Origin: Nymphaea colorata
Lineage: Eukaryota; Streptophyta; Magnoliopsida; Nymphaeales; Nymphaeaceae
Assembly: GCF_008831285.2 (NCBI RefSeq)
Contig: NC_045143.1
Span: 17,821,655 to 17,885,654, forward strand
Direction of reading: 5' to 3'
DNA: 64,000 nt
Shown here piece by piece: positions 45,513 through 56,625 of the stretch. The first letter of the stretch is position 1. The number at the start of each line of letters is the position of its first letter. Under the pieces are notes generated by a model, which did not search any database, was not told the origin of the DNA, and worked only from the letters and a program-made list of their open reading frames with translations. The position numbers and the translations under genes were made by a program.

Positions 45513-47252
45513 AAATGAGGGTTGGGTCTCCTTTTCGCAGTCGATCTTCTTAGCCACTTGTTCACTAACAAAGTTATGGGTGGCTCCAGAGTCCAATAAC
45601 ACTAGTACTCGCTTCCTACCCAATCTTCCCAAAACTCTCATGGCATTGGGCCTATCAGGATTGGCCAATAGGTGACACACACTGTCTATGTTGCTTATTG
45701 GCTCAGGGTCCTCTTCTTGCACTTGTGGGATAGTGCTCTCTGTTGTCATAGGAGGCTCCTCCTCCTCATCTGAACTATCTTAAATAACTTCAAAAAGTTG
45801 AAGCTTTTTACATTTATGACCCTTCTCAAATTTATCCTTGCAATAGAAGCATAGGCCTTTTGCAGTCATTTCCTCTTGATCCTGCCTACTAATGTACGTA
45901 GTAGGGATTGGTCACGGTATGGTGGTCGAGGTTCACACCTTCTAATCGGTGGTGGGAAATTCCTCGGCGGGTTAGGCCGTGGCCTACTTGGTTCAGGATA
46001 TCGTGTGATTTTCCTCAAAGCCATCTTCTTTTTCTTCTTCTCTTCAATGGTACGGGCTTTGGCGAAACAATCAACTAGGTTTGTATACTTGTCAGTGCGC
46101 ATACTGATTTGAATCTCCTCTTTCAAACCGCCAATGAATATTGCTATAAGAGACTTAGCGGTCCAGGACACGATGCTGGCAAGGTTCTCAAATTGGCCTT
46201 GATAGTCTTGCATAGATGTGGTTTGCTTGAGGTTCTTCAGTTCTATGTCATAGTCCGCCAAACCTATATTGCACAGACTCCTTGAACTCATCCCAATCAG
46301 TAACAGGCTGGTTTTGTTTCTGCCATCTCCACCATCTCCTAGCTTCTCCTTCAAAATGTAAGGATGCATTTTGAATCCACTCATGCTTTGGAATCATCTG
46401 GAAAATGAAATACTCTTCCACTTGGAAGATCCAATTTGTGCTTTTTTGCCATTGAAGCGAGGAAAATCTATCTTTACTGATGGAGTTCTTTGAACATAAG
46501 GTTGTCTGTTCCGTCTTTCTCTGTACTCTCTACAATCTTCCCATTCCTCTTCTTCAATCCTACGCTGGTTCCTGATATCTTGACCCATGGGCGGGGGTCT
46601 AAATGATTCTCTTTGATGTTCTCCTTGAGCTCGTTGAAGCTCACGGTTCTCTTGCTCCATCCTGCCTGGTTGACCCTCATGTATTCTAGGTTCTACACTA
46701 TTAGCTCCCTTGTAAGTGGGTTGGGCACTTAGTTCGGGTCTAGGGTCTCCTCCTAAAATGCCTTTTCCCTTATCGGGTCCAGGTGGACGCTCATGTGCAA
46801 CCTGTCTACTGGCTTCGAAGTTGAGTGACATTGATTTGATCATTTCCTTGAGAACTTCTATCTCGTCCAACTTGTCTAACTTCTTCTTGTATTCTCCCAT
46901 CTCATGGTGAATTTGGAACATCTCATTCTTAATGTGGACCATTCTTCCTATAGCATGAGTCTCTGTTTCCAACGTGGATGGCTCCTCTTGACTCAAACTA
47001 TGTTCTTCAAGTTCGGTCACCTCAGCAACCTCTGGTTGCTTACCTCTTCTTGTCATGTGGGATACATTGAGAATCCCACAAACACAAATAATAACAATTC
47101 AAGTAATCCTAGAAAGAACTCTACTAAACTAAATTCTTGAAAACTGAAAACAAGATGCTTAATTCAAACCAAATGCTGTAAACACAAATCAGAACTACCG
47201 AAGTTGAAACGACCAACTAGAATCCCAAAAGCCAAATCTGAAAAATCCGTCC
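45513..47252 (-). pseudogene. Array unit 5: gag-protease, extra 1-bp deletion
   Basis: 1,740 bp. A T is missing in CCAATTTGTGC near 46435 (CCAATTTTGTGC elsewhere), which ends the gag N frame after 220 codons (46394-47056) at KKAQIGSSK. One further difference (TGTACTC for TATACTC near 46524) was seen. Gag C frame 45866 on, protease part 45513-45749. The private deletion shows this copy is distinguishable from its neighbours. Confidence 0.92.
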
Positions 47253-48993
47253 AAATGAGGGTTGGGTCTCCTTTTCGCAGTCGATCTTCTTAGCCACTTG
47301 TTCACTAACAAAGTTATGGGTGGCTCCAGAGTCCAATAACACTAGTACTCGCTTCCTACCCAATCTTCCCAAAACTCTCATGGCATTGGGCCTATCAGGA
47401 TTGGCCAATAGGTGACACACACTGTCTATGTTGCTTATTGGCTCAGGGTCCTCTTCTTGCACTTGTGGGATAGTGCTCTCTGTTGTCATAGGAGGCTCCT
47501 CCTCCTCATCTGAACTATCTTAAATAACTTCAAAAAGTTGAAGCTTTTTACATTTATGACCCTTCTCAAATTTATCCTTGCAATAGAAGCATAGGCCTTT
47601 TGCAGTCATTTCCTCTTGATCCTGCCTACTAATGTACGTAGTAGGGATTGGTCACGGTATGGTGGTCGAGGTTCACACCTTCTAATCGGTGGTGGGAAAT
47701 TCCTCGGCGGGTTAGGCCGTGGCCTACTTGGTTCAGGATATCGTGTGATTTTCCTCAAAGCCATCTTCTTTTTCTTCTTCTCTTCAATGGTACGGGCTTT
47801 GGCGAAACAATCAACTAGGTTTGTATACTTGTCAGTGCGCATACTGATTTGAATCTCCTCTTTCAAACCGCCAATGAATATTGCTATAAGAGACTTAGCG
47901 GTCCAGGACACGATGCTGGCAAGGTTCTCAAATTGGCCTTGATAGTCTTGCATAGATGTGGTTTGCTTGAGGTTCTTCAGTTCTATGTCATAGTCCGCCA
48001 AACCTATATTGCACAGACTCCTTGAACTCATCCCAATCAGTAACAGGCTGGTTTTGTTTCTGCCATCTCCACCATCTCCTAGCTTCTCCTTCAAAATGTA
48101 AGGATGCATTTTGAATCCACTCATGCTTTGGAATCATCTGGAAAATGAAATACTCTTCCACTTGGAAGATCCAATTTTGTGCTTTTTTGCCATTGAAGCG
48201 AGGAAAATCTATCTTTACTGATGGAGTTCTTTGAACATAAGGTTGTCTGTTCCGTCTTTCTCTATACTCTCTACAATCTTCCCATTCCTCTTCTTCAATC
48301 CTACGCTGGTTCCTGATATCTTGACCCATGGGCGGGGGTCTAAATGATTCTCTTTGATGTTCTCCTTGAGCTCGTTGAAGCTCACGGTTCTCTTGCTCCA
48401 TCCTGCCTGGTTGACCCTCATGTATTCTAGGTTCTACACTATTAGCTCCCTTGTAAGTGGGTTGGGCACTTAGTTCGGGTCTAGGGTCTCCTCCTAAAAT
48501 GCCTTTTCCCTTATCGGGTCCAGGTGGACGCTCATGTGCAACCTGTCTACTGGCTTCGAAGTTGAGTGACATTGATTTGATCATTTCCTTGAGAACTTCT
48601 ATCTCGTCCAACTTGTCTAACTTCTTCTTGTATTCTCCCATCTCATGGTGAATTTGGAACATCTCATTCTTAATGTGGACCATTCTTCCTATAGCATGAG
48701 TCTCTGTTTCCAACGTGGATGGCTCCTCTTGACTCAAACTATGTTCTTCAAGTTCGGTCACCTCAGCAACCTCTGGTTGCTTACCTCTTCTTGTCATGTG
48801 GGATACATTGAGAATCCCACAAACACAAATAATAACAATTCAAGTAATCCTAGAAAGAACTCTACTAAACTAAATTCTTGAAAACTGAAAACAAGATGCT
48901 TAATTCAAACCAAATGCTGTAAACACAAATCAGAACTACCGAAGTTGAAACGACCAACTAGAATCCCAAAAGCCAAATCTGAAAAATCCGTCC
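47253..48993 (-). pseudogene. Array unit 6: gag-protease
   Basis: Gag N frame 47988-48797, gag C frame to 47606, protease part 47253-47489. Peptides identical to those of unit 2. Confidence 0.92.
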
Positions 48994-50734
48994 AAATGAG
49001 GGTTGGGTCTCCTTTTCGCAGTCGATCTTCTTAGCCACTTGTTCACTAACAAAGTTATGGGTGGCTCCAGAGTCCAATAACACTAGTACTCGCTTCCTAC
49101 CCAATCTTCCCAAAACTCTCATGGCATTGGGCCTATCAGGATTGGCCAATAGGTGACACACACTGTCTATGTTGCTTATTGGCTCAGGGTCCTCTTCTTG
49201 CACTTGTGGGATAGTGCTCTCTGTTGTCATAGGAGGCTCCTCCTCCTCATCTGAACTATCTTAAATAACTTCAAAAAGTTGAAGCTTTTTACATTTATGA
49301 CCCTTCTCAAATTTATCCTTGCAATAGAAGCATAGGCCTTTTGCAGTCATTTCCTCTTGATCCTGCCTACTAATGTACGTAGTAGGGATTGGTCACGGTA
49401 TGGTGGTCGAGGTTCACACCTTCTAATCGGTGGTGGGAAATTCCTCGGCGGGTTAGGCCGTGGCCTACTTGGTTCAGGATATCGTGTGATTTTCCTCAAA
49501 GCCATCTTCTTTTTCTTCTTCTCTTCAATGGTACGGGCTTTGGCGAAACAATCAACTAGGTTTGTATACTTGTCAGTGCGCATACTGATTTGAATCTCCT
49601 CTTTCAAACCGCCAATGAATATTGCTATAAGAGACTTAGCGGTCCAGGACACGATGCTGGCAAGGTTCTCAAATTGGCCTTGATAGTCTTGCATAGATGT
49701 GGTTTGCTTGAGGTTCTTCAGTTCTATGTCATAGTCCGCCAAACCTATATTGCACAGACTCCTTGAACTCATCCCAATCAGTAACAGGCTGGTTTTGTTT
49801 CTGCCATCTCCACCATCTCCTAGCTTCTCCTTCAAAATGTAAGGATGCATTTTGAATCCACTCATGCTTTGGAATCATCTGGAAAATGAAATACTCTTCC
49901 ACTTGGAAGATCCAATTTTGTGCTTTTTTGCCATTGAAGCGAGGAAAATCTATCTTTACTGATGGAGTTCTTTGAACATAAGGTTGTCTGTTCCGTCTTT
50001 CTCTATACTCTCTACAATCTTCCCATTCCTCTTCTTCAATCCTACGCTGGTTCCTGATATCTTGACCCATGGGCGGGGGTCTAAATGATTCTCTTTGATG
50101 TTCTCCTTGAGCTCGTTGAAGCTCACGGTTCTCTTGCTCCATCCTGCCTGGTTGACCCTCATGTATTCTAGGTTCTACACTATTAGCTCCCTTGTAAGTG
50201 GGTTGGGCACTTAGTTCGGGTCTAGGGTCTCCTCCTAAAATGCCTTTTCCCTTATCGGGTCCAGGTGGACGCTCATGTGCAACCTGTCTACTGGCTTCGA
50301 AGTTGAGTGACATTGATTTGATCATTTCCTTGAGAACTTCTATCTCGTCCAACTTGTCTAACTTCTTCTTGTATTCTCCCATCTCATGGTGAATTTGGAA
50401 CATCTCATTCTTAATGTGGACCATTCTTCCTATAGCATGAGTCTCTGTTTCCAACGTGGATGGCTCCTCTTGACTCAAACTATGTTCTTCAAGTTCGGTC
50501 ACCTCAGCAACCTCTGGTTGCTTACCTCTTCTTGTCATGTGGGATACATTGAGAATCCCACAAACACAAATAATAACAATTCAAGTAATCCTAGAAAGAA
50601 CTCTACTAAACTAAATTCTTGAAAACTGAAAACAAGATGCTTAATTCAAACCAAATGCTGTAAACACAAATCAGAACTACCGAAGTTGAAACGACCAACT
50701 AGAATCCCAAAAGCCAAATCTGAAAAATCCGTCC
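48994..50734 (-). pseudogene. Array unit 7: gag-protease
   Basis: Gag N frame 49729-50538, gag C frame to 49347, protease part 48994-49230. Peptides identical to those of unit 2. Confidence 0.92.
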
Positions 50735-52475
50735 AAATGAGGGTTGGGTCTCCTTTTCGCAGTCGATCTTCTTAGCCACTTGTTCACTAACAAAGTTATG
50801 GGTGGCTCCAGAGTCCAATAACACTAGTACTCGCTTCCTACCCAATCTTCCCAAAACTCTCATGGCATTGGGCCTATCAGGATTGGCCAATAGGTGACAC
50901 ACACTGTCTATGTTGCTTATTGGCTCAGGGTCCTCTTCTTGCACTTGTGGGATAGTGCTCTCTGTTGTCATAGGAGGCTCCTCCTCCTCATCTGAACTAT
51001 CTTAAATAACTTCAAAAAGTTGAAGCTTTTTACATTTATGACCCTTCTCAAATTTATCCTTGCAATAGAAGCATAGGCCTTTTGCAGTCATTTCCTCTTG
51101 ATCCTGCCTACTAATGTACGTAGTAGGGATTGGTCACGGTATGGTGGTCGAGGTTCACACCTTCTAATCGGTGGTGGGAAATTCCTCGGCGGGTTAGGCC
51201 GTGGCCTACTTGGTTCAGGATATCGTGTGATTTTCCTCAAAGCCATCTTCTTTTTCTTCTTCTCTTCAATGGTACGGGCTTTGGCGAAACAATCAACTAG
51301 GTTTGTATACTTGTCAGTGCGCATACTGATTTGAATCTCCTCTTTCAAACCGCCAATGAATATTGCTATAAGAGACTTAGCGGTCCAGGACACGATGCTG
51401 GCAAGGTTCTCAAATTGGCCTTGATAGTCTTGCATAGATGTGGTTTGCTTGAGGTTCTTCAGTTCTATGTCATAGTCCGCCAAACCTATATTGCACAGAC
51501 TCCTTGAACTCATCCCAATCAGTAACAGGCTGGTTTTGTTTCTGCCATCTCCACCATCTCCTAGCTTCTCCTTCAAAATGTAAGGATGCATTTTGAATCC
51601 ACTCATGCTTTGGAATCATCTGGAAAATGAAATACTCTTCCACTTGGAAGATCCAATTTTGTGCTTTTTTGCCATTGAAGCGAGGAAAATCTATCTTTAC
51701 TGATGGAGTTCTTTGAACATAAGGTTGTCTGTTCCGTCTTTCTCTATACTCTCTACAATCTTCCCATTCCTCTTCTTCAATCCTACGCTGGTTCCTGATA
51801 TCTTGACCCATGGGCGGGGGTCTAAATGATTCTCTTTGATGTTCTCCTTGAGCTCGTTGAAGCTCACGGTTCTCTTGCTCCATCCTGCCTGGTTGACCCT
51901 CATGTATTCTAGGTTCTACACTATTAGCTCCCTTGTAAGTGGGTTGGGCACTTAGTTCGGGTCTAGGGTCTCCTCCTAAAATGCCTTTTCCCTTATCGGG
52001 TCCAGGTGGACGCTCATGTGCAACCTGTCTACTGGCTTCGAAGTTGAGTGACATTGATTTGATCATTTCCTTGAGAACTTCTATCTCGTCCAACTTGTCT
52101 AACTTCTTCTTGTATTCTCCCATCTCATGGTGAATTTGGAACATCTCATTCTTAATGTGGACCATTCTTCCTATAGCATGAGTCTCTGTTTCCAACGTGG
52201 ATGGCTCCTCTTGACTCAAACTATGTTCTTCAAGTTCGGTCACCTCAGCAACCTCTGGTTGCTTACCTCTTCTTGTCATGTGGGATACATTGAGAATCCC
52301 ACAAACACAAATAATAACAATTCAAGTAATCCTAGAAAGAACTCTACTAAACTAAATTCTTGAAAACTGAAAACAAGATGCTTAATTCAAACCAAATGCT
52401 GTAAACACAAATCAGAACTACCGAAGTTGAAACGACCAACTAGAATCCCAAAAGCCAAATCTGAAAAATCCGTCC
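50735..52475 (-). pseudogene. Array unit 8: gag-protease
   Basis: Gag N frame 51470-52279, gag C frame to 51088, protease part 50735-50971. Peptides identical to those of unit 2. Confidence 0.92.
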
Positions 52476-54216
52476 AAATGAGGGTTGGGTCTCCTTTTCG
52501 CAGTCGATCTTCTTAGCCACTTGTTCACTAACAAAGTTATGGGTGGCTCCAGAGTCCAATAACACTAGTACTCGCTTCCTACCCAATCTTCCCAAAACTC
52601 TCATGGCATTGGGCCTATCAGGATTGGCCAATAGGTGACACACACTGTCTATGTTGCTTATTGGCTCAGGGTCCTCTTCTTGCACTTGTGGGATAGTGCT
52701 CTCTGTTGTCATAGGAGGCTCCTCCTCCTCATCTGAACTATCTTAAATAACTTCAAAAAGTTGAAGCTTTTTACATTTATGACCCTTCTCAAATTTATCC
52801 TTGCAATAGAAGCATAGGCCTTTTGCAGTCATTTCCTCTTGATCCTGCCTACTAATGTACGTAGTAGGGATTGGTCACGGTATGGTGGTCGAGGTTCACA
52901 CCTTCTAATCGGTGGTGGGAAATTCCTCGGCGGGTTAGGCCGTGGCCTACTTGGTTCAGGATATCGTGTGATTTTCCTCAAAGCCATCTTCTTTTTCTTC
53001 TTCTCTTCAATGGTACGGGCTTTGGCGAAACAATCAACTAGGTTTGTATACTTGTCAGTGCGCATACTGATTTGAATCTCCTCTTTCAAACCGCCAATGA
53101 ATATTGCTATAAGAGACTTAGCGGTCCAGGACACGATGCTGGCAAGGTTCTCAAATTGGCCTTGATAGTCTTGCATAGATGTGGTTTGCTTGAGGTTCTT
53201 CAGTTCTATGTCATAGTCCGCCAAACCTATATTGCACAGACTCCTTGAACTCATCCCAATCAGTAACAGGCTGGTTTTGTTTCTGCCATCTCCACCATCT
53301 CCTAGCTTCTCCTTCAAAATGTAAGGATGCATTTTGAATCCACTCATGCTTTGGAATCATCTGGAAAATGAAATACTCTTCCACTTGGAAGATCCAATTT
53401 TGTGCTTTTTTGCCATTGAAGCGAGGAAAATCTATCTTTACTGATGGAGTTCTTTGAACATAAGGTTGTCTGTTCCGTCTTTCTCTATACTCTCTACAAT
53501 CTTCCCATTCCTCTTCTTCAATCCTACGCTGGTTCCTGATATCTTGACCCATGGGCGGGGGTCTAAATGATTCTCTTTGATGTTCTCCTTGAGCTCGTTG
53601 AAGCTCACGGTTCTCTTGCTCCATCCTGCCTGGTTGACCCTCATGTATTCTAGGTTCTACACTATTAGCTCCCTTGTAAGTGGGTTGGGCACTTAGTTCG
53701 GGTCTAGGGTCTCCTCCTAAAATGCCTTTTCCCTTATCGGGTCCAGGTGGACGCTCATGTGCAACCTGTCTACTGGCTTCGAAGTTGAGTGACATTGATT
53801 TGATCATTTCCTTGAGAACTTCTATCTCGTCCAACTTGTCTAACTTCTTCTTGTATTCTCCCATCTCATGGTGAATTTGGAACATCTCATTCTTAATGTG
53901 GACCATTCTTCCTATAGCATGAGTCTCTGTTTCCAACGTGGATGGCTCCTCTTGACTCAAACTATGTTCTTCAAGTTCGGTCACCTCAGCAACCTCTGGT
54001 TGCTTACCTCTTCTTGTCATGTGGGATACATTGAGAATCCCACAAACACAAATAATAACAATTCAAGTAATCCTAGAAAGAACTCTACTAAACTAAATTC
54101 TTGAAAACTGAAAACAAGATGCTTAATTCAAACCAAATGCTGTAAACACAAATCAGAACTACCGAAGTTGAAACGACCAACTAGAATCCCAAAAGCCAAA
54201 TCTGAAAAATCCGTCC
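52476..54216 (-). pseudogene. Array unit 9: gag-protease
   Basis: Gag N frame 53211-54020, gag C frame to 52829, protease part 52476-52712. Peptides identical to those of unit 2. Confidence 0.92.
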
Positions 54217-55956
54217 AAATGAGGGTTGGGTCTCCTTTTCGCAGTCGATCTTCTTAGCCACTTGTTCACTAACAAAGTTATGGGTGGCTCCAGAGTCGAA
54301 TAACCCTAGTACTCGCTTCCTACCCAATCTTCCCAAAACTCTCATGGCATTGGGCCTATCAGGATTGGCCAATAGGTGACACACACTGTCTTTGTTGCTT
54401 ATTTGCTCAGGGTCCTCTTCTTGCACTTGTGGGATAGTGCTCTCTGTTGTCATAGGAGGCTCCTCCTCCTCATCTGAACTATCTTAAATAACTTCAAAAA
54501 GTTGAAGGTTTTTACATTTATGACCCTTCTCAAATTTATCCTTGCAATAGAAGCATAGGCCTTTTGCAATCATTTCCTCTCGATCCTGCCTACTAATGTA
54601 CGTAGTTGGGATTGGTCACGGTATGGTGGTCGAGGTTCATCCCTTCTAATCGGTGGTGGGAAATTCCTCGGTGGGTTAGGCCGTGGCCTACTTGGTTCAG
54701 GATATCATGTAATTTTCCTCAAAGCATCTTCTTTTTCTTCTTCTTTTCATTGGTACGGGCTTTGGTGAAACATTCAACTAGGTTTGTATACTTGTCAGTA
54801 TGCATACTGATTTGAATCTCCTCTTTCAAACCGCCAATGAATACTGCTATAAGAGACTTAGCGGTCCAGGACACCATGCTGGCAAGGTTCTCAAATTGGC
54901 CTTGATAGTCTTGCATAGATGTGGTTTGCTTGAGGTTCTTCAGTTCTATGTCATAGTCCGCCAAACCTATATTGCACAGACTCCTTGAACTCATCCCAAT
55001 CAGTAACAGGCTGGTTTTGTTTCTGCCATCTCCACCATCTCCTAGCTTCTCCTTCAAAATGTAAGGATGCAGTTTGAATCCACTCATGCTTTGGAATCAT
55101 CTGGAAAATGAAATACTCTTCCACTTGGAAGATCCAATTTTGTGCTTTTTTGCCATTGAAGCGAGGAAAATCTATCTTTACTGATGGAGTTCTTGGAACA
55201 TAAGGTTGTCTGTTCCGTCTGTCTCTAAACTCTCTACAATCTTCCCATTCCTCTTCTTCAATCCTACGCTGGTTCCTGATATCTTGACCCATGGGCGGGG
55301 GTCTAAATGATTCTCTTTGATGTTCTCCTTGAGCTCGTTGAAGCTCACGGTTCTCTTGCTCCATCCTACTTGGTTGACCCTCATGTATTCTAGGTTCTAC
55401 ACTATTAGCTCCCTTGTAAGTTGGTTGGGAACTTAGTTCGGGTCTAGGGTCTCCTCCTAAAATGCCTTTTCCCTTATCAGGTCCAGGTGGACGCTCATGT
55501 GCAACCTGTCTACTGGCTTCGAAGTTGAGTGACATTGATTTGATCATTTCCTTGAGAACTTCTATCTCGTCCAACTTGTCTAACTTCTTCTTGTATTCTC
55601 CCATCTCATGGTGAATTTGGAACATCTCATTCTTAATGTGGACCATTCTTCCTATAGCATGAGTCTCTGTTTCCAACGTGGATGGCTCCTCTTGACTCAA
55701 ACTATGTTCTTCAAGTTCGGTCACCTCAGCAACCTCAGGTTGCTTACCTCTTCTTGTCATGTGGGATACATTGAGAATCCCACAAACACAAATAATAACA
55801 ATTCAAGTAATCCTAGAAAGAACTCTACTAAACTAAATTCTTGAAAACTGAAAACAAGATGCTTAATTCAAACCAAATGCTGTAAACACAAATCAGAACT
55901 ACCGAAGTTGAAACGTGCAACTAGAATCCCAAAAGCCAAATCTGAAAAATCCGTCC
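54217..55956 (-). pseudogene. Array unit 10: diverged gag-protease next to leader
   Basis: Closest to the 5' LTR. Gag N frame 54951-55760, with FRDRRNRQPYVPRTPS and HEWIQTAS, residues partly shared with unit 1 rather than the core. The gag C frame ends early (54719) because one base is missing in AAAGCATC near 54725 (AAAGCCATC in the core), giving 1,740 bp. The protease part (54217-54453) reads VLGLFDSGATHNF, with EQISNKDS in place of EPISNIDS. It has the 14-bp gag deletion and the TAA before protease. It thus sits between unit 1 and the core in sequence type. Confidence 0.92.
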
Positions 55957-56625
55957 AGAACTCGTCCAAAACAACTGCGAAAGCAACTCCTACTGCTGTA
56001 GCAAGCACATCAAAAAACTGAGTTGCTGCTGAAAACCACTTAAAACTTAAAATCTGCTATACGGAAAGCCAAGGTGCTGCGGTCACTGAACCAGACGCAG
56101 AGATTTTTCAGAAAAATCGCTTCACTTGTAAATTCTGTAACTCTATAACCAGATCTCCAAAAATCATAAAACTTGGTAATAAAATACTAGACACGATAAG
56201 GAATCGAACGCCACTAATATCAAGCTCTAACTGTGCTCCAGTAAAGCACTCGTTCTTCTAAAAGTCACGCCTGGGCCTGTTTTGTCCAGTCTGCGGCCTG
56301 TGGTTATTTGCGCAGGAAGCTCTCCACCGAGAGGGGTCCACTCAAAAATTCATAACTTTCGAACTGTAACTCCAAAAATTCTGAAATTTGAACTGGAGAT
56401 TCTTGACAAGTAGGCACTTCCAATGAACCTATGCTCAACCTATTCTGACACCGGAGCTGACAGCTCCGTCCACAGGAATCCGGCGTAGTTTCTGTTTTTT
56501 CAGAAATTGTAATATGCAGGCTAGAGATGAAGAATTTCTGCTATGCTACATAAAAAAACAAACTAACGCTGCTGGAATCTGAAAACTGAGTATGGCGGCC
56601 TCTCAAGATGGCTCTGATATCAAAC
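55957..56625 (-). other. Unique leader and primer-binding site
   Basis: The unrepeated part of the element leader. The primer-binding site is at 56608-56622: on the minus strand TGATATCAGAGCCATC, matching the complement of initiator-Met tRNA closely. It lies 3 bp from the putative LTR end (CCTACCA on the minus strand). No open frame of interest. The leader contains several CTGTAACTC/AAAATTC phrases but no clear tandem repeat. Confidence 0.8.

Larger units (their letters stand above)
39223..55956 (-). repeat. Head-to-tail array of 1,741-bp leader-gag-pro units
   Basis: Starts of the gag ORF recur at 40093, 41834, 43575, 45316, 47056, 48797, 50538, 52279, 54020 and 55760, spaced 1,741 bp apart with two 1,740-bp steps caused by single-base deletions. 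The repeat junction joins protease sequence (AACCCTCATTT, minus strand) to leader sequence (GGACGGATTTTTC). At the right end the leader continues past this point into unique sequence (from 55957), which defines the junction. The eight units between 40290 and 54216 give the same proteins with only one or two base differences noticed. The outer units differ at many positions. A shared 14-bp deletion in gag marks all full units but not the leftmost partial one. Confidence 0.95.

Noticed and set aside
40653-54104. Repeated plus-strand open frames of 62-78 codons in every array unit
   Set aside because: They are antisense to gag-pro and recur only because the unit recurs. No independent family resemblance.
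39223-55956. A cluster of ten tandemly duplicated host genes
   Set aside because: The repeated product is gag and protease of a gypsy element: FPRFNG and WWRW capsid wording, a C-x2-C...GHxC zinc knuckle and LLDSGATHNF. All copies are frameshifted.
39223-55956. CRISPR-like or bacterial repeat array
   Set aside because: The unit is 1.7 kb of coding DNA with no spacers, in a plant sequence.
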